A stretch of 11,588 nt of DNA from Bryobacterales bacterium (GTDB lineage Bacteria > Acidobacteriota > Terriglobia > Bryobacterales > Bryobacteraceae): positions 1 to 11,588 of the forward strand of contig DOZZ01000279.1 of the NCBI GenBank assembly GCA_003517725.1, given 5' to 3'. Within the stretch, counting starts at the first letter, position 1. Each line of letters begins with the position of its first letter. The notes under the pieces were generated by a model. The model saw only the letters and a list, made by a program, of their open reading frames with translations. It was not told the origin of the DNA and ran no database searches. Positions 1 through 6,095 of the stretch are shown one piece after another. Made by a program: the position numbers and the translations under genes.

Positions 1-380
1 AAATCCAGAAAATCGGTGACCGAGCCTTGCAGCACGCGGTCCAGCACATTGCCGAGCGCGCCGCCGAAGATCAGCGACAGCCCGATCGCGGTGGGCCGGT
101 CGAGGCGCGCGATGCGCCACAACATGGTGCCGATGGCGGCCAGCGCGGCCAGCGAGAAGGCGATCAGCACGGCGGTACGCACGGTCGAGCTCGATTCCGA
201 CAAAATGCCGAAGGCCACGCCCGCGTTGCGCGACTTCACGATGTCGAAGAAGCCCGGGATCACCGGCTTGACGTCGAACGCGGTCACGTTGGCTTCCACC
301 AGGTACTTCGAAACGCGATCCACGGCGAAGACCGCCAGGCCAATCAATACGGCGGCCCGGCGCGTCAGCCGCTCAGGCAT
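1..380 (-). CDS. lspA: Prolipoprotein signal peptidase (signal peptidase II), N-terminal part
   Basis: LspA is the inner-membrane aspartyl protease that removes the signal peptide of diacylglyceryl-modified prolipoproteins. Reading minus from the ATG at 378-380 gives 126 codons that run off the window at base 1, so the C-terminus is missing. Visible marks are a first hydrophobic segment (about residues 9-20) followed by DRVSKY, the conserved RNAGVAFG (51-58), a second membrane segment (about 68-86), and FGGALGNVLDR (105-115), which carries the first catalytic Asp (D114). VTDFLD follows at 121-126. The second catalytic Asp, usually in an FNxAD motif, would lie beyond the edge. The ATG sits inside the end of ileS, overlapping it by 8 nt, so translation is probably coupled. 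ileS-lspA adjacency is common in bacteria. The identification is firm; only completeness is unknown. Confidence 0.93.
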   Translation of the reverse strand, partial: MPERLTRRAAVLIGLAVFAVDRVSKYLVEANVTAFDVKPVIPGFFDIVKSRNAGVAFGILSESSSTVRTAVLIAFSLAALAAIGTMLWRIARLDRPTAIGLSLIFGGALGNVLDRVLQGSVTDFLD

Positions 381-3177
381 GCAGGATCTCGTCCACCGCG
401 GCGGCGCAGGAGGCGCAGATGGTCGGGAAGCGCGAGTTCGACCCGACGTCTTCGGTGTATTTCCAGCAGCGCTCGCACTTTTTGCCGGCCGCGCGTTCGA
501 CCGCGACCGATAGCGCCTCGCCCGTGTTGTTCAGAGCCACTTGCGACACGATGAACAGACCCGGCAACTCGGCGGCATATTCGGCCAGCAGCGGGTGCAG
601 GTCGCCATTTGCGCTCAGGCGCACCTGCGCTTCGAGCGGCGCACCGATAAATTTCTCCTGTCGTGCGGTTTCAAGGCTCTTCAAAACTTCCTGCCGTACC
701 AGCATCAGCCGATCCCAGTTCGCGCCGCGTTCCCGCGCTTTTTCCGGAATACCCTGGCTGAGTTCCGCGGCTAGAGGGAAGTACGCGGTGTGCACGCTCC
801 CGGTTCCGCCCAGCAGCGGCCAGACTTCCTCGGTGGTGAAGGTCAGGATGGGCGCCAGCAGCCGCACCAGCGCATGCGCGAGCCGGAACAACGTGGTCTG
901 CGCGCTGCGCCGCGCCCTGGAGTTCGGCGCCGACGTATACAGCCGGTCTTTCAGGACATCGAAATAGACTGAGCTCAGGTCGACCGTGGCGAAATCGTAG
1001 ACCGCGCGATAGACCCGGTGGAACGCGAAATCCTGGTACGAGGCCAGGCATCGGGCCACCAAATCTTCCGCGCGCAGCAGAATCCACTGGTCGATCTCGA
1101 GCAGCTCTCCGCCGGGCAAGGCGTGCGCGGCAGGGTCGAAATCGTGGATGTTGCCCAGGATGTAGCGGAAGGTGTTGCGCAGCTTGCGATAGGCCTCGGA
1201 CAGGCGCGTCAGAATGGTGCTCGACATGCGCACGTCTTCGTTGAACTCGACCGAAGCCGACCACAGACGCAGCACTTCGGCGCCGTATTCCTTGATGATC
1301 TGCTCGGGCGCGATGACGTTGCCCACTGACTTCGACATCGCCCGGCCCTCGCCGTCGAGCGCCCAGCCGTTGGTGGCGCACGCGCGATAGGGCGCGCTGC
1401 CGCGCAGTCCGACGCCGATCAGCAGCGAGCTATGGAACCAGCCGCGGTACTGGTCGCCGCCTTCCAGATACACGTCGGCGGGCCAGCGCAGCCCGTTGGC
1501 TTCCGTTAGCACCGCAAGATGGCTGGAGCCGGAGTCGAACCACACGTCCAGGATGTCGTTCTCTTTGGTGAACTCATGCGTGCCGCAAGCTTTGCACAGC
1601 GTGCCTTCGGGGATTAGCTCCGCGGCGGAGCGTTCGAACCATACATCGGCCGAATGCTCTTTGAAGAGCTCGACGACGCTATCCAGAATTTTGCGATCGA
1701 TCAGCGGCTCGCGGCACTTCGCGCAGTAGAACACCACGATCGGCACGCCCCACACACGCTGCCGCGAGATGCACCAGTCGGGACGCGTCGCGATCATGTT
1801 CGAGATGCGCTCCCGCCCCCAGGCGGGCTTCCACTCGACGGCGCGGATGGCCTCGAGCGCGTTCTCGCGCAGATTGTTGCGGTCCATGCCGATGAACCAC
1901 TGTTCGGTCGCGCGAAAGATGGTCGGCTTGTGGCAGCGCCAGCAGTGCGGATAACTGTGCTCCACCTTCTGCTGGGCCAGCAGCGCGCCGTGCTGCTCCA
2001 GTATTTTGATGACGATGGGGTTGCTCTCCCACACCGTCTTGCCCAGAATTTCAGCCGGCAGAGCGCCTAAAGTTTGCGGCTGGAAGAAGCGGCCCGCGGC
2101 ATCCACCGGGCAATAGGTTTCGATGCCATAGCGCTGGCTGACGACGTAATCTTCCTGGCCATGGCCTGGCGCCGTGTGCACCGCGCCGGTGCCCTGCTCG
2201 AGCGTCACGTGATCCGCCAGGATGCCCAGCGAATCGCGATCGAGAAACGGATGCCGGAAGACCGTGTGCTCCAGTTGCGTGCCGGCGAAACGCGCCAGCA
2301 CCGTGTATTCGGACCAACCGCACTGCGCCGCGGTGGTGGCCACCAGATCGCTCGCGACGATATACACGCCGCCGCCGGTCTCGACCGCCGAATACTCGAA
2401 CTTGGGATGAAACGAGATCGCGAGATTAGCCGGAATAGTCCACGGCGTGGTGGTCCAGATCAGGCCGTAGACTTCTTTGCCGGCGAGCTCCGGCGCGATC
2501 TTGACGGGATCGGAAACCAGGCGGAAGCGCACCCAGATGGACGGGCTGGCGTGGTCTTCATACTCCACTTCGGCTTCGGCCAGCGCGGTGCGATCATAGA
2601 GGCACCAGTGCACCGGCTTCAGGCCTTTGTAGACGTAGCCCTTATCTAAAAAGTCGACGAACGCGCCCGCAATCACGGCCTGATACGCCGGATTCATCGT
2701 CAGGTACGGGTCGTCCCAACGCCCGAACACGCCCAGCCGTTCGAAGTCCGCGCGCTGCTTGACCACCCAGCTCTGCGCATATTTGCGGCACTCGCGGCGG
2801 ATCTCGGCGGGCGACATCTTGGCTTTTTTCGAGCCCAGTTCCTGATCCACTTTGAACTCAATCGGCAGGCCATGGCAGTCCCAGCCGGGCACATACGGCG
2901 AATCGAAGCCGGCCATGGTCTTGGACTTGACGATGAAGTCTTTCAGGATCTTGTTGAACGCCGTGCCCAGGTGGATGTGGCCGTTGGCATAGGGCGGCCC
3001 ATCGTGCAACAGATACACCGGCCGGCCCTGACGCGACGCGCGGATCTGCCCGTACAAATCCTCCGCGGTCCAGCGGGCCAGTAATTTCGGCTCCGTCTGG
3101 GGCAGGTTCGCCTTCATGGAGAAATCGGTGCGCGGCAGATTGAGGGTCTGCTTCAGTTCCAGCTTAAGGGGATCCAT
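373..3177 (-). CDS. ileS: Isoleucyl-tRNA synthetase
   Basis: A class I aminoacyl-tRNA synthetase that charges tRNA-Ile with isoleucine in the cytoplasm and hydrolyses mischarged Val-tRNA-Ile. The 934 residues match the usual length of bacterial type 1 IleRS. Visible landmarks in order: HIGH signature as HIHLG (67-71), GWDCHGLP (98-105), the editing domain with GLIWTTTPWT (238-247) and GTGAVHTAPGHGQEDY (329-344, with the conserved editing Asp at 343), WCISRQRVWG (468-477), DILDVWFDSG (541-550), KMSKS signature as AMSKS (613-617), and a C-terminal zinc knuckle CERC...CASC (Cys 901, 904, 921, 924). The chosen ATG keeps the typical N-terminal TLNLPRTDFSMKANL pattern. No strong Shine-Dalgarno precedes it. 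It lies 21 nt downstream of the HIT gene and overlaps lspA by 8 nt. No T-box-like leader is seen upstream. All catalytic and editing motifs are intact. Confidence 0.98.
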   Translation of the reverse strand: MDPLKLELKQTLNLPRTDFSMKANLPQTEPKLLARWTAEDLYGQIRASRQGRPVYLLHDGPPYANGHIHLGTAFNKILKDFIVKSKTMAGFDSPYVPGWDCHGLPIEFKVDQELGSKKAKMSPAEIRRECRKYAQSWVVKQRADFERLGVFGRWDDPYLTMNPAYQAVIAGAFVDFLDKGYVYKGLKPVHWCLYDRTALAEAEVEYEDHASPSIWVRFRLVSDPVKIAPELAGKEVYGLIWTTTPWTIPANLAISFHPKFEYSAVETGGGVYIVASDLVATTAAQCGWSEYTVLARFAGTQLEHTVFRHPFLDRDSLGILADHVTLEQGTGAVHTAPGHGQEDYVVSQRYGIETYCPVDAAGRFFQPQTLGALPAEILGKTVWESNPIVIKILEQHGALLAQQKVEHSYPHCWRCHKPTIFRATEQWFIGMDRNNLRENALEAIRAVEWKPAWGRERISNMIATRPDWCISRQRVWGVPIVVFYCAKCREPLIDRKILDSVVELFKEHSADVWFERSAAELIPEGTLCKACGTHEFTKENDILDVWFDSGSSHLAVLTEANGLRWPADVYLEGGDQYRGWFHSSLLIGVGLRGSAPYRACATNGWALDGEGRAMSKSVGNVIAPEQIIKEYGAEVLRLWSASVEFNEDVRMSSTILTRLSEAYRKLRNTFRYILGNIHDFDPAAHALPGGELLEIDQWILLRAEDLVARCLASYQDFAFHRVYRAVYDFATVDLSSVYFDVLKDRLYTSAPNSRARRSAQTTLFRLAHALVRLLAPILTFTTEEVWPLLGGTGSVHTAYFPLAAELSQGIPEKARERGANWDRLMLVRQEVLKSLETARQEKFIGAPLEAQVRLSANGDLHPLLAEYAAELPGLFIVSQVALNNTGEALSVAVERAAGKKCERCWKYTEDVGSNSRFPTICASCAAAVDEILHA

Positions 3178-3197
3178 CGTAGACGGGTTGAACTTCT

Positions 3198-3203
3198 ATT
3201 ATA
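3198..3203 (-). promoter_or_regulatory. Perfect -10-like hexamer just upstream of ileS
   Basis: Minus-strand TATAAT lies at the very end of the HIT gene, about 20 nt before the ileS ATG. No convincing -35 element is seen 16-18 nt further upstream, where the sequence is GC-rich. If active, it would start an ileS-lspA transcript with a leader of only about 15 nt. The match could equally be chance, since it overlaps the HIT stop codon (GTA TAA). Confidence 0.25.
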
Positions 3204-3627
3204 CTTTCGAGCCCGGTTGCAGCGCGGCGCGCAGCTTGGCCGCGACTTCGGAGCGGTGGTCGTCACCGCTGTAGCCGCGGCGCGGCCAGAAGAAGCCCTT
3301 CAATCCATCGCCCTTGCGGCGCGGGATTACGTGCACGTGCAGGTGCGGCACGGTCTGGCTGATCTTGTTGTTATTGGCGACGAAGCTGCCCTCCGCGTCC
3401 AACACCGTTTCCATGGCCGTGGCGATCTGGCGCGTCGCGGCAAACAGCGGCGCCAGCATGTCATCCGGCAGATCGCTCAAGGTAGCGTAGTGCTGCCGCG
3501 GGACGATCAGCACATGCCCGGGAAACAACGGCTGGTTATCCAGAAACGCCACGCAGCCGGCGGACTCGTAGACGATCTCGGCGGGAATTTCGCGGCTCAC
3601 AATGCGGCAGAAGATGCAGTCGCTCAT
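3199..3627 (-). CDS. HIT-family protein (HINT/Ap4A hydrolase-like)
   Basis: A 142-residue histidine triad protein. The family hydrolyses or transfers nucleotidyl groups from substrates such as adenosine phosphoramidates or dinucleoside polyphosphates in the cytoplasm. The triad is visible as PHLHVHVIPR (94-103, His 95, 97, 99), with GHVLIVPRQHYATL (37-50) and N-terminal C4 and C7, which together with H46 form the zinc-site pattern seen in many HINT-type members. The C-terminal tail (about 105-142) contains GFFWPRRGY, which I cannot tie to a specific subfamily. The length fits a single-domain HIT protein. It starts 9 nt after the HAD phosphatase stop, and its AAAGG lies unusually close to the ATG, so initiation may depend on coupling to the upstream gene. 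The exact physiological substrate cannot be read from sequence. Confidence 0.93.
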   Translation of the reverse strand: MSDCIFCRIVSREIPAEIVYESAGCVAFLDNQPLFPGHVLIVPRQHYATLSDLPDDMLAPLFAATRQIATAMETVLDAEGSFVANNNKISQTVPHLHVHVIPRRKGDGLKGFFWPRRGYSGDDHRSEVAAKLRAALQPGSKV

Positions 3628-3636
3628 CCTTTGATT

Positions 3637-4278
3637 CTAGAAGTACGCGCCCAGGTCGCCGAGACGGTCCACCAGCATGTCGGGCGGATCGTCCACCAGC
3701 GTCTCGGGCTGGAAGCCGTAGCTGACCCCGCAACAGCGTACACCGGCGCTGCGGGCCGTGCGCACGTCCACGGCGCTGTCGCCCACCATGATGGTGTGGG
3801 CCGCGTCGCATTCGGCTTCGGCCATCAGGCGCTCGATGCCGATGGGGTTAGGCTTCTTGAACTCGAAGCTGTTGCCTCCGTAAATGCGGAAGAACAGGCG
3901 GCGCAGGCCGAGGCCGTCGACGATCGCCTCACTGATCCGCACCGGCTTGTTGGTCAGCACCGCCAGCACGGCATCGCGCTTTTGGAATGCTTTGAGGCCT
4001 TCGCGCACGCCTGGGTACAGCACGGTGTAATCGAGTTTGTGCGCTTCGTAGTAATCCAGAAAATATTCGAGTCCGCTGGCGGCCTCGGCATCCGTGGCGC
4101 CCTCGCCCAGTGCCTTCTTCACCAGCACCGGCGCGCCGTTGCCGACATACGCGGCCACTGTTTCAGTGGGCAGTGCGTCGCGCCGCATATGCCGCAGCAT
4201 GGCATTCACGGCATGCGTCAGATCCAAGCGTGAATCGATGAGCGTGCCGTCCAGATCGAAGATTAAGAGGGGGCGCAT
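3637..4278 (-). CDS. HAD-IA hydrolase, phosphoglycolate phosphatase-like
   Basis: A 213-residue haloacid dehalogenase superfamily phosphatase, most like Gph, which dephosphorylates 2-phosphoglycolate in the cytoplasm. All four HAD motifs are present: motif I DLDGT (8-12, nucleophile D8 and acid/base D10), motif II with T109 in VLTNK, motif III Lys in KKPNP (141-145), and motif IV GDSAVD (166-171). The helical segment about 15-85 fits the C1-type cap of subclass IA. I place the start at the ATG at 4276-4278 because GAAAGAGG lies just upstream and DxDGT then falls close to the N-terminus. The frame stays open further upstream, but that part overlaps the Fis-like gene and has no domain similarity. 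It begins 8 nt after the Fis-like stop and ends 9 nt before the HIT gene. Exact substrate is uncertain; pyrophosphatases and other sugar phosphatases share this fold. Confidence 0.9.
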   Translation of the reverse strand: MRPLLIFDLDGTLIDSRLDLTHAVNAMLRHMRRDALPTETVAAYVGNGAPVLVKKALGEGATDAEAASGLEYFLDYYEAHKLDYTVLYPGVREGLKAFQKRDAVLAVLTNKPVRISEAIVDGLGLRRLFFRIYGGNSFEFKKPNPIGIERLMAEAECDAAHTIMVGDSAVDVRTARSAGVRCCGVSYGFQPETLVDDPPDMLVDRLGDLGAYF

Positions 4279-4286
4279 GCCCTCTT

Positions 4287-4556
4287 TCAAGAAGCTTTGC
4301 GCTTGCGCGTCGCGCGCACCGTGACGCGGGCGACGGGTTTGGGCTTGGCGCGGCGCCCGTCCAGCTGAAATTCCACCATTTTGCGCTGCAGAGTGTTGCG
4401 GTGAATGCCCAGCATCTTGCTGGCGGCCGACTGATTGCCCGCGGTCTCGGCCAGCGCGCGCTCGATGAGCGTGCGCTCCAGAAGTTCGACAGCTTCTTCT
4501 AAAAACAAGCCGTTCGTCATGAGGTACTTCACCAAATCTTCGAATCGATCTTTCAT
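4287..4556 (-). CDS. Stand-alone Fis-type helix-turn-helix protein
   Basis: A small 89-residue probable DNA-binding protein. Residues about 27-60 match the Fis/NtrC C-terminal HTH_8 family: an IERALAETAGNQSAASKMLG core and then IHRNTLQRKM as the recognition helix. Residues 1-26 form an acidic amphipathic helix that may dimerise, as in Fis. The tail (about 67-89) is very basic (RRAKPKPVARVTVRATRKRKAS) and likely adds non-specific DNA contact. No receiver or AAA+ sigma-54 activation domain is present, so it is not a complete NtrC-type regulator. It starts 8 nt after cvpA and ends 8 nt before the HAD gene, so it is co-transcribed with housekeeping genes. Targets are unknown; it could be a nucleoid-associated protein or a local regulator. 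HTH identification is firm and the role is open. Confidence 0.88.
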   Translation of the reverse strand: MKDRFEDLVKYLMTNGLFLEEAVELLERTLIERALAETAGNQSAASKMLGIHRNTLQRKMVEFQLDGRRAKPKPVARVTVRATRKRKAS

Positions 4557-4564
4557 GCGTCTCG

Positions 4565-5137
4565 CTACCTAAGTGCCCCGTCGCGGCGGGGCTTTTCAAC
4601 CGCGTGGTCCCATGCCTGCCGCACCTGATCATAGTGGGCCCGAAAACCGTCCTTCATCTCGTGCGGCGCGATCGACACAATCACCCTGGCCGTACCGATG
4701 ACGTAGGGGGCGAACCGCGACCCCACCACCGAGTGCGGAGCCCCGGCGCCGGCCGGACCGGGCGAAAACGCCACCAGAACCATGACCAACACAACGCAGA
4801 TCAGGATACCGCGAACCGCGCCGAACATCGCGCCCAGGATGCGATCGAGCCAGGTGAGGCCCACGGTCTTGAGCAGGCGGCTGACGATGTGGGCGGCAAT
4901 CGCGCCCAGCAGCATGATGCTCAGAAAGACCAGCGCGAAGCCCGCGAAGTGCGCCACCTGCGGCGAGCTGACGTAGGGCAGCAGAAAGGCCCCGGCAGTG
5001 CCGTAGAACCAGATGCCGCAGATGGCTGCCAGCACTACGGCGGCGAGCCCGATCACCTCGCGCGAGAACCCGGCCCGCGCGGCGGTCAGTACCGAAACGA
5101 GCAGAATCAGGGCAATGCCGGCATCGAGCAGGTTCAA
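4565..5137 (-). CDS. cvpA: CvpA-family integral membrane protein
   Basis: A 190-residue inner-membrane protein of the CvpA (colicin V production protein) family, whose members have been linked to envelope stress tolerance in other bacteria; the biochemical role is not established. Four hydrophobic segments are visible at about 5-22, 27-45, 62-86 and 103-124. The family-typical WLDRILGAMFGAVRGIL (96-112) leads into the last segment. The soluble C-terminus (about 125-190) is polar and ends in a basic stretch. The start is TTG at 5135-5137: GGGAG lies 6 nt upstream, NLLDAG directly follows as in family members, and an in-frame TAA closes off any upstream ATG. It is the first gene of the minus-strand cvpA-lspA operon, 8 nt before the Fis-like gene. 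Confidence 0.88.
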   Translation of the reverse strand: MNLLDAGIALILLVSVLTAARAGFSREVIGLAAVVLAAICGIWFYGTAGAFLLPYVSSPQVAHFAGFALVFLSIMLLGAIAAHIVSRLLKTVGLTWLDRILGAMFGAVRGILICVVLVMVLVAFSPGPAGAGAPHSVVGSRFAPYVIGTARVIVSIAPHEMKDGFRAHYDQVRQAWDHAVEKPRRDGALR

Positions 5138-5184
5138 GCGGCGCTCCCGGGCGAAAAGTTATCAGGGCTCATGGGGAAAACGTC

Positions 5185-5190
5185 ACTATA
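5185..5190 (-). promoter_or_regulatory. Candidate -10 element for the cvpA-lspA operon
   Basis: Minus-strand TATAGT, 47 nt before the cvpA TTG start, is the best sigma-70-like -10 hexamer in the 94-nt gap between vapC and cvpA. No good -35 match lies 16-18 nt upstream. No terminator hairpin with a T-tract is seen in this gap, so transcription from the toxin-antitoxin pair could also enter the operon. Confidence 0.25.
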
Positions 5191-5231
5191 CCGCTACTAG
5201 CATCGCGAGGCACGGCGGGTGAACCGCAGTT

Positions 5232-5657
5232 TCAGACGATCGTACGCCAGGGATTTAGAAGGAGGGCCCCGGTGGGTTCGAAATCCGCCGTGTTTCTGGT
5301 CATGACATGCAGGCCGTGCCGCCGCGCCGTGGCCGCGATCAGGCCATCGCTAGCCGGGATCATACGGCCTGCTTTCTGGGCTGAGGCCGTGATCTCTCCC
5401 CAGATATGGCTCGTCTCGAGATCCACCGGAAGAAGCCGGTCCGCATACTCCTGTTCCAGGCGCCGGAGCCAGCTTTGGAGGCTGCTCCTCCTACGGCTTG
5501 CCTCTAGAAGCTCTATGCCTTTGGCGATTTCGCCGACGGACAGGACGCTGACGAACATATTTTCCGGCTGGAGGGCTTCAACGGCATGGCGAACTCCGGC
5601 ATCGCATGCGGGACGGTTTAGTTCCGAGAGTACGCAAGTGTCGAGCAGAACCCTCAT
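5232..5657 (-). CDS. PIN-domain ribonuclease toxin (VapC/FitB-like)
   Basis: A 141-residue PIN-domain endoribonuclease, the probable toxin of a type II toxin-antitoxin pair; such toxins cleave specific RNAs using Mg2+ or Mn2+ held by a cluster of acidic residues. The expected residues are present: D6 in LLDTCVLSEL, E43 in SVGEIAKGI, D104 in ASDGLIAATA, and D125 in RNTADF. The C-terminal LLNPW is typical of the FitB-like branch. The length matches the family and there is no sign of inactivation. Its ATG overlaps the antitoxin stop as ATGA, which implies coupled translation that keeps toxin below antitoxin. It ends 94 nt before cvpA, transcribed in the same direction. The target RNA cannot be predicted. 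Confidence 0.94.
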   Translation of the reverse strand: MRVLLDTCVLSELNRPACDAGVRHAVEALQPENMFVSVLSVGEIAKGIELLEASRRRSSLQSWLRRLEQEYADRLLPVDLETSHIWGEITASAQKAGRMIPASDGLIAATARRHGLHVMTRNTADFEPTGALLLNPWRTIV

Positions 5658-5896
5658 AAATTCGCGTCGCGCATGGAGGAGCGATCGCGCCTGAGATCGA
5701 GCCCCTGGAGCGAGGGAGCCTTGCCCAGCAGAAATTCTTTGAAGCTCAGCCGCGGTCCCACCAACTTTTCATAATCGCGCTGCGCCAGCACAATGACGGC
5801 ATCACCCCGCCGCAGCACACGTTGAGGGCCTTCCGACAGGGCCAGATTTACCAATTCGCTGAAGCGGTTTTTTGCGTCCGCCAATTTCCATTCCAT
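5654..5896 (-). CDS. Phd/YefM-family antitoxin
   Basis: An 80-residue antitoxin expected to bind and inhibit the downstream PIN toxin and to repress its own promoter. The N-terminal part (about 1-48) has the Phd/YefM layout: WKLADAKNRFSELVNLAL, then a GPQRVLRRGDAVIVLAQRDYEKL strand-helix unit that forms the DNA-binding dimer. The C-terminal tail (about 50-80) ends with GLDLRRDRSSMRDANL, a pattern common in antitoxins that pair with FitB/VapC toxins and which wraps the PIN domain. The start ATG is preceded by a strong AGGGGAG ribosome-binding site. It overlaps the toxin by 4 nt. A perfect inverted repeat at 5909-5925 just upstream is the likely operator. Confidence 0.92.
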   Translation of the reverse strand: MEWKLADAKNRFSELVNLALSEGPQRVLRRGDAVIVLAQRDYEKLVGPRLSFKEFLLGKAPSLQGLDLRRDRSSMRDANL

Positions 5897-5908
5897 AACT
5901 CCCCTTTT

Positions 5909-5925
5909 ATCTAGCCAATCTAGAT
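5909..5925. promoter_or_regulatory. Inverted repeat, candidate antitoxin operator
   Basis: ATCTAG-5 nt-CTAGAT is a perfect 6-bp inverted repeat that begins 12 nt upstream of the antitoxin start. It partly overlaps a second perfect 10-bp palindrome, AATCTAGATT (5917-5926). Phd/YefM dimers bind short palindromes in their own promoters, so position and symmetry both suit autoregulation. On the minus strand a TAAAAT -10-like hexamer lies immediately upstream, so bound antitoxin would block the start of transcription. Direct binding is inference. Confidence 0.5.
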
Positions 5926-5980
5926 TTTATTGTGCTACGGATTAGCCTCGCTGTCGACATCCAAAAATTTTCCAATCGCC

Positions 5981-6009
5981 TTGCGCTTTTCCTTGGGGCA
6001 ATATATGAT
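5981..6009 (+). promoter_or_regulatory. Candidate promoter of the TonB receptor gene
   Basis: TTGCGC (5981-5986) and TATGAT (6004-6009) are separated by 17 nt, a sigma-70-like arrangement with 3 of 6 and 5 of 6 consensus matches. Initiation near 6016 would give a leader of about 80 nt containing the stem-loop at 6046-6069. Acidobacterial promoters are poorly characterised, so this is tentative. Confidence 0.35.
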
Positions 6010-6045
6010 CGTCAAAACTTCAGCCGGTACGTGAGGCCCGCTGAA

Positions 6046-6069
6046 CACTTTTTCGGCTTCGGAAAAGTG
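6046..6069. repeat. 9-bp stem-loop in the receptor leader
   Basis: Arms CACTTTTTC and GGAAAAGTG pair over 9 positions (one G-T wobble) around a 6-nt loop GGCTTC. It lies 26 nt before the receptor ATG and 14 nt before its AGGGGA site. No T-tract follows on the plus strand, so it is not a typical terminator. It may be an mRNA-stabilising leader hairpin, a protein-binding operator, or chance. Confidence 0.45.
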
Positions 6070-6095
6070 CACGATTCGAATTTAGGGGATGTTTC

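Noticed and set aside
3178..3198. T-box or other leader riboswitch before ileS
   Set aside because: The gap is only 21 nt after the HIT gene, too short for a T-box, and no specifier stem or T-box sequence is present.
3217..4233. Long open frame on the plus strand opposite the HIT and HAD genes
   Set aside because: It is antisense to two genes with intact catalytic motifs and its translation has no recognisable domain; long antisense frames are expected in GC-rich DNA.
4279..4632. N-terminal extension of the HAD phosphatase to an upstream start
   Set aside because: The added residues overlap the Fis-like gene in another frame, have no domain, and push the DxDGT motif far from the N-terminus. 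The ATG at 4276-4278 has a good ribosome-binding site.
5138..6095. Toxin-antitoxin block as part of an insertion sequence or integrated element
   Set aside because: No transposase, integrase, terminal inverted repeats, target duplication or tRNA-end attachment site is visible around it.
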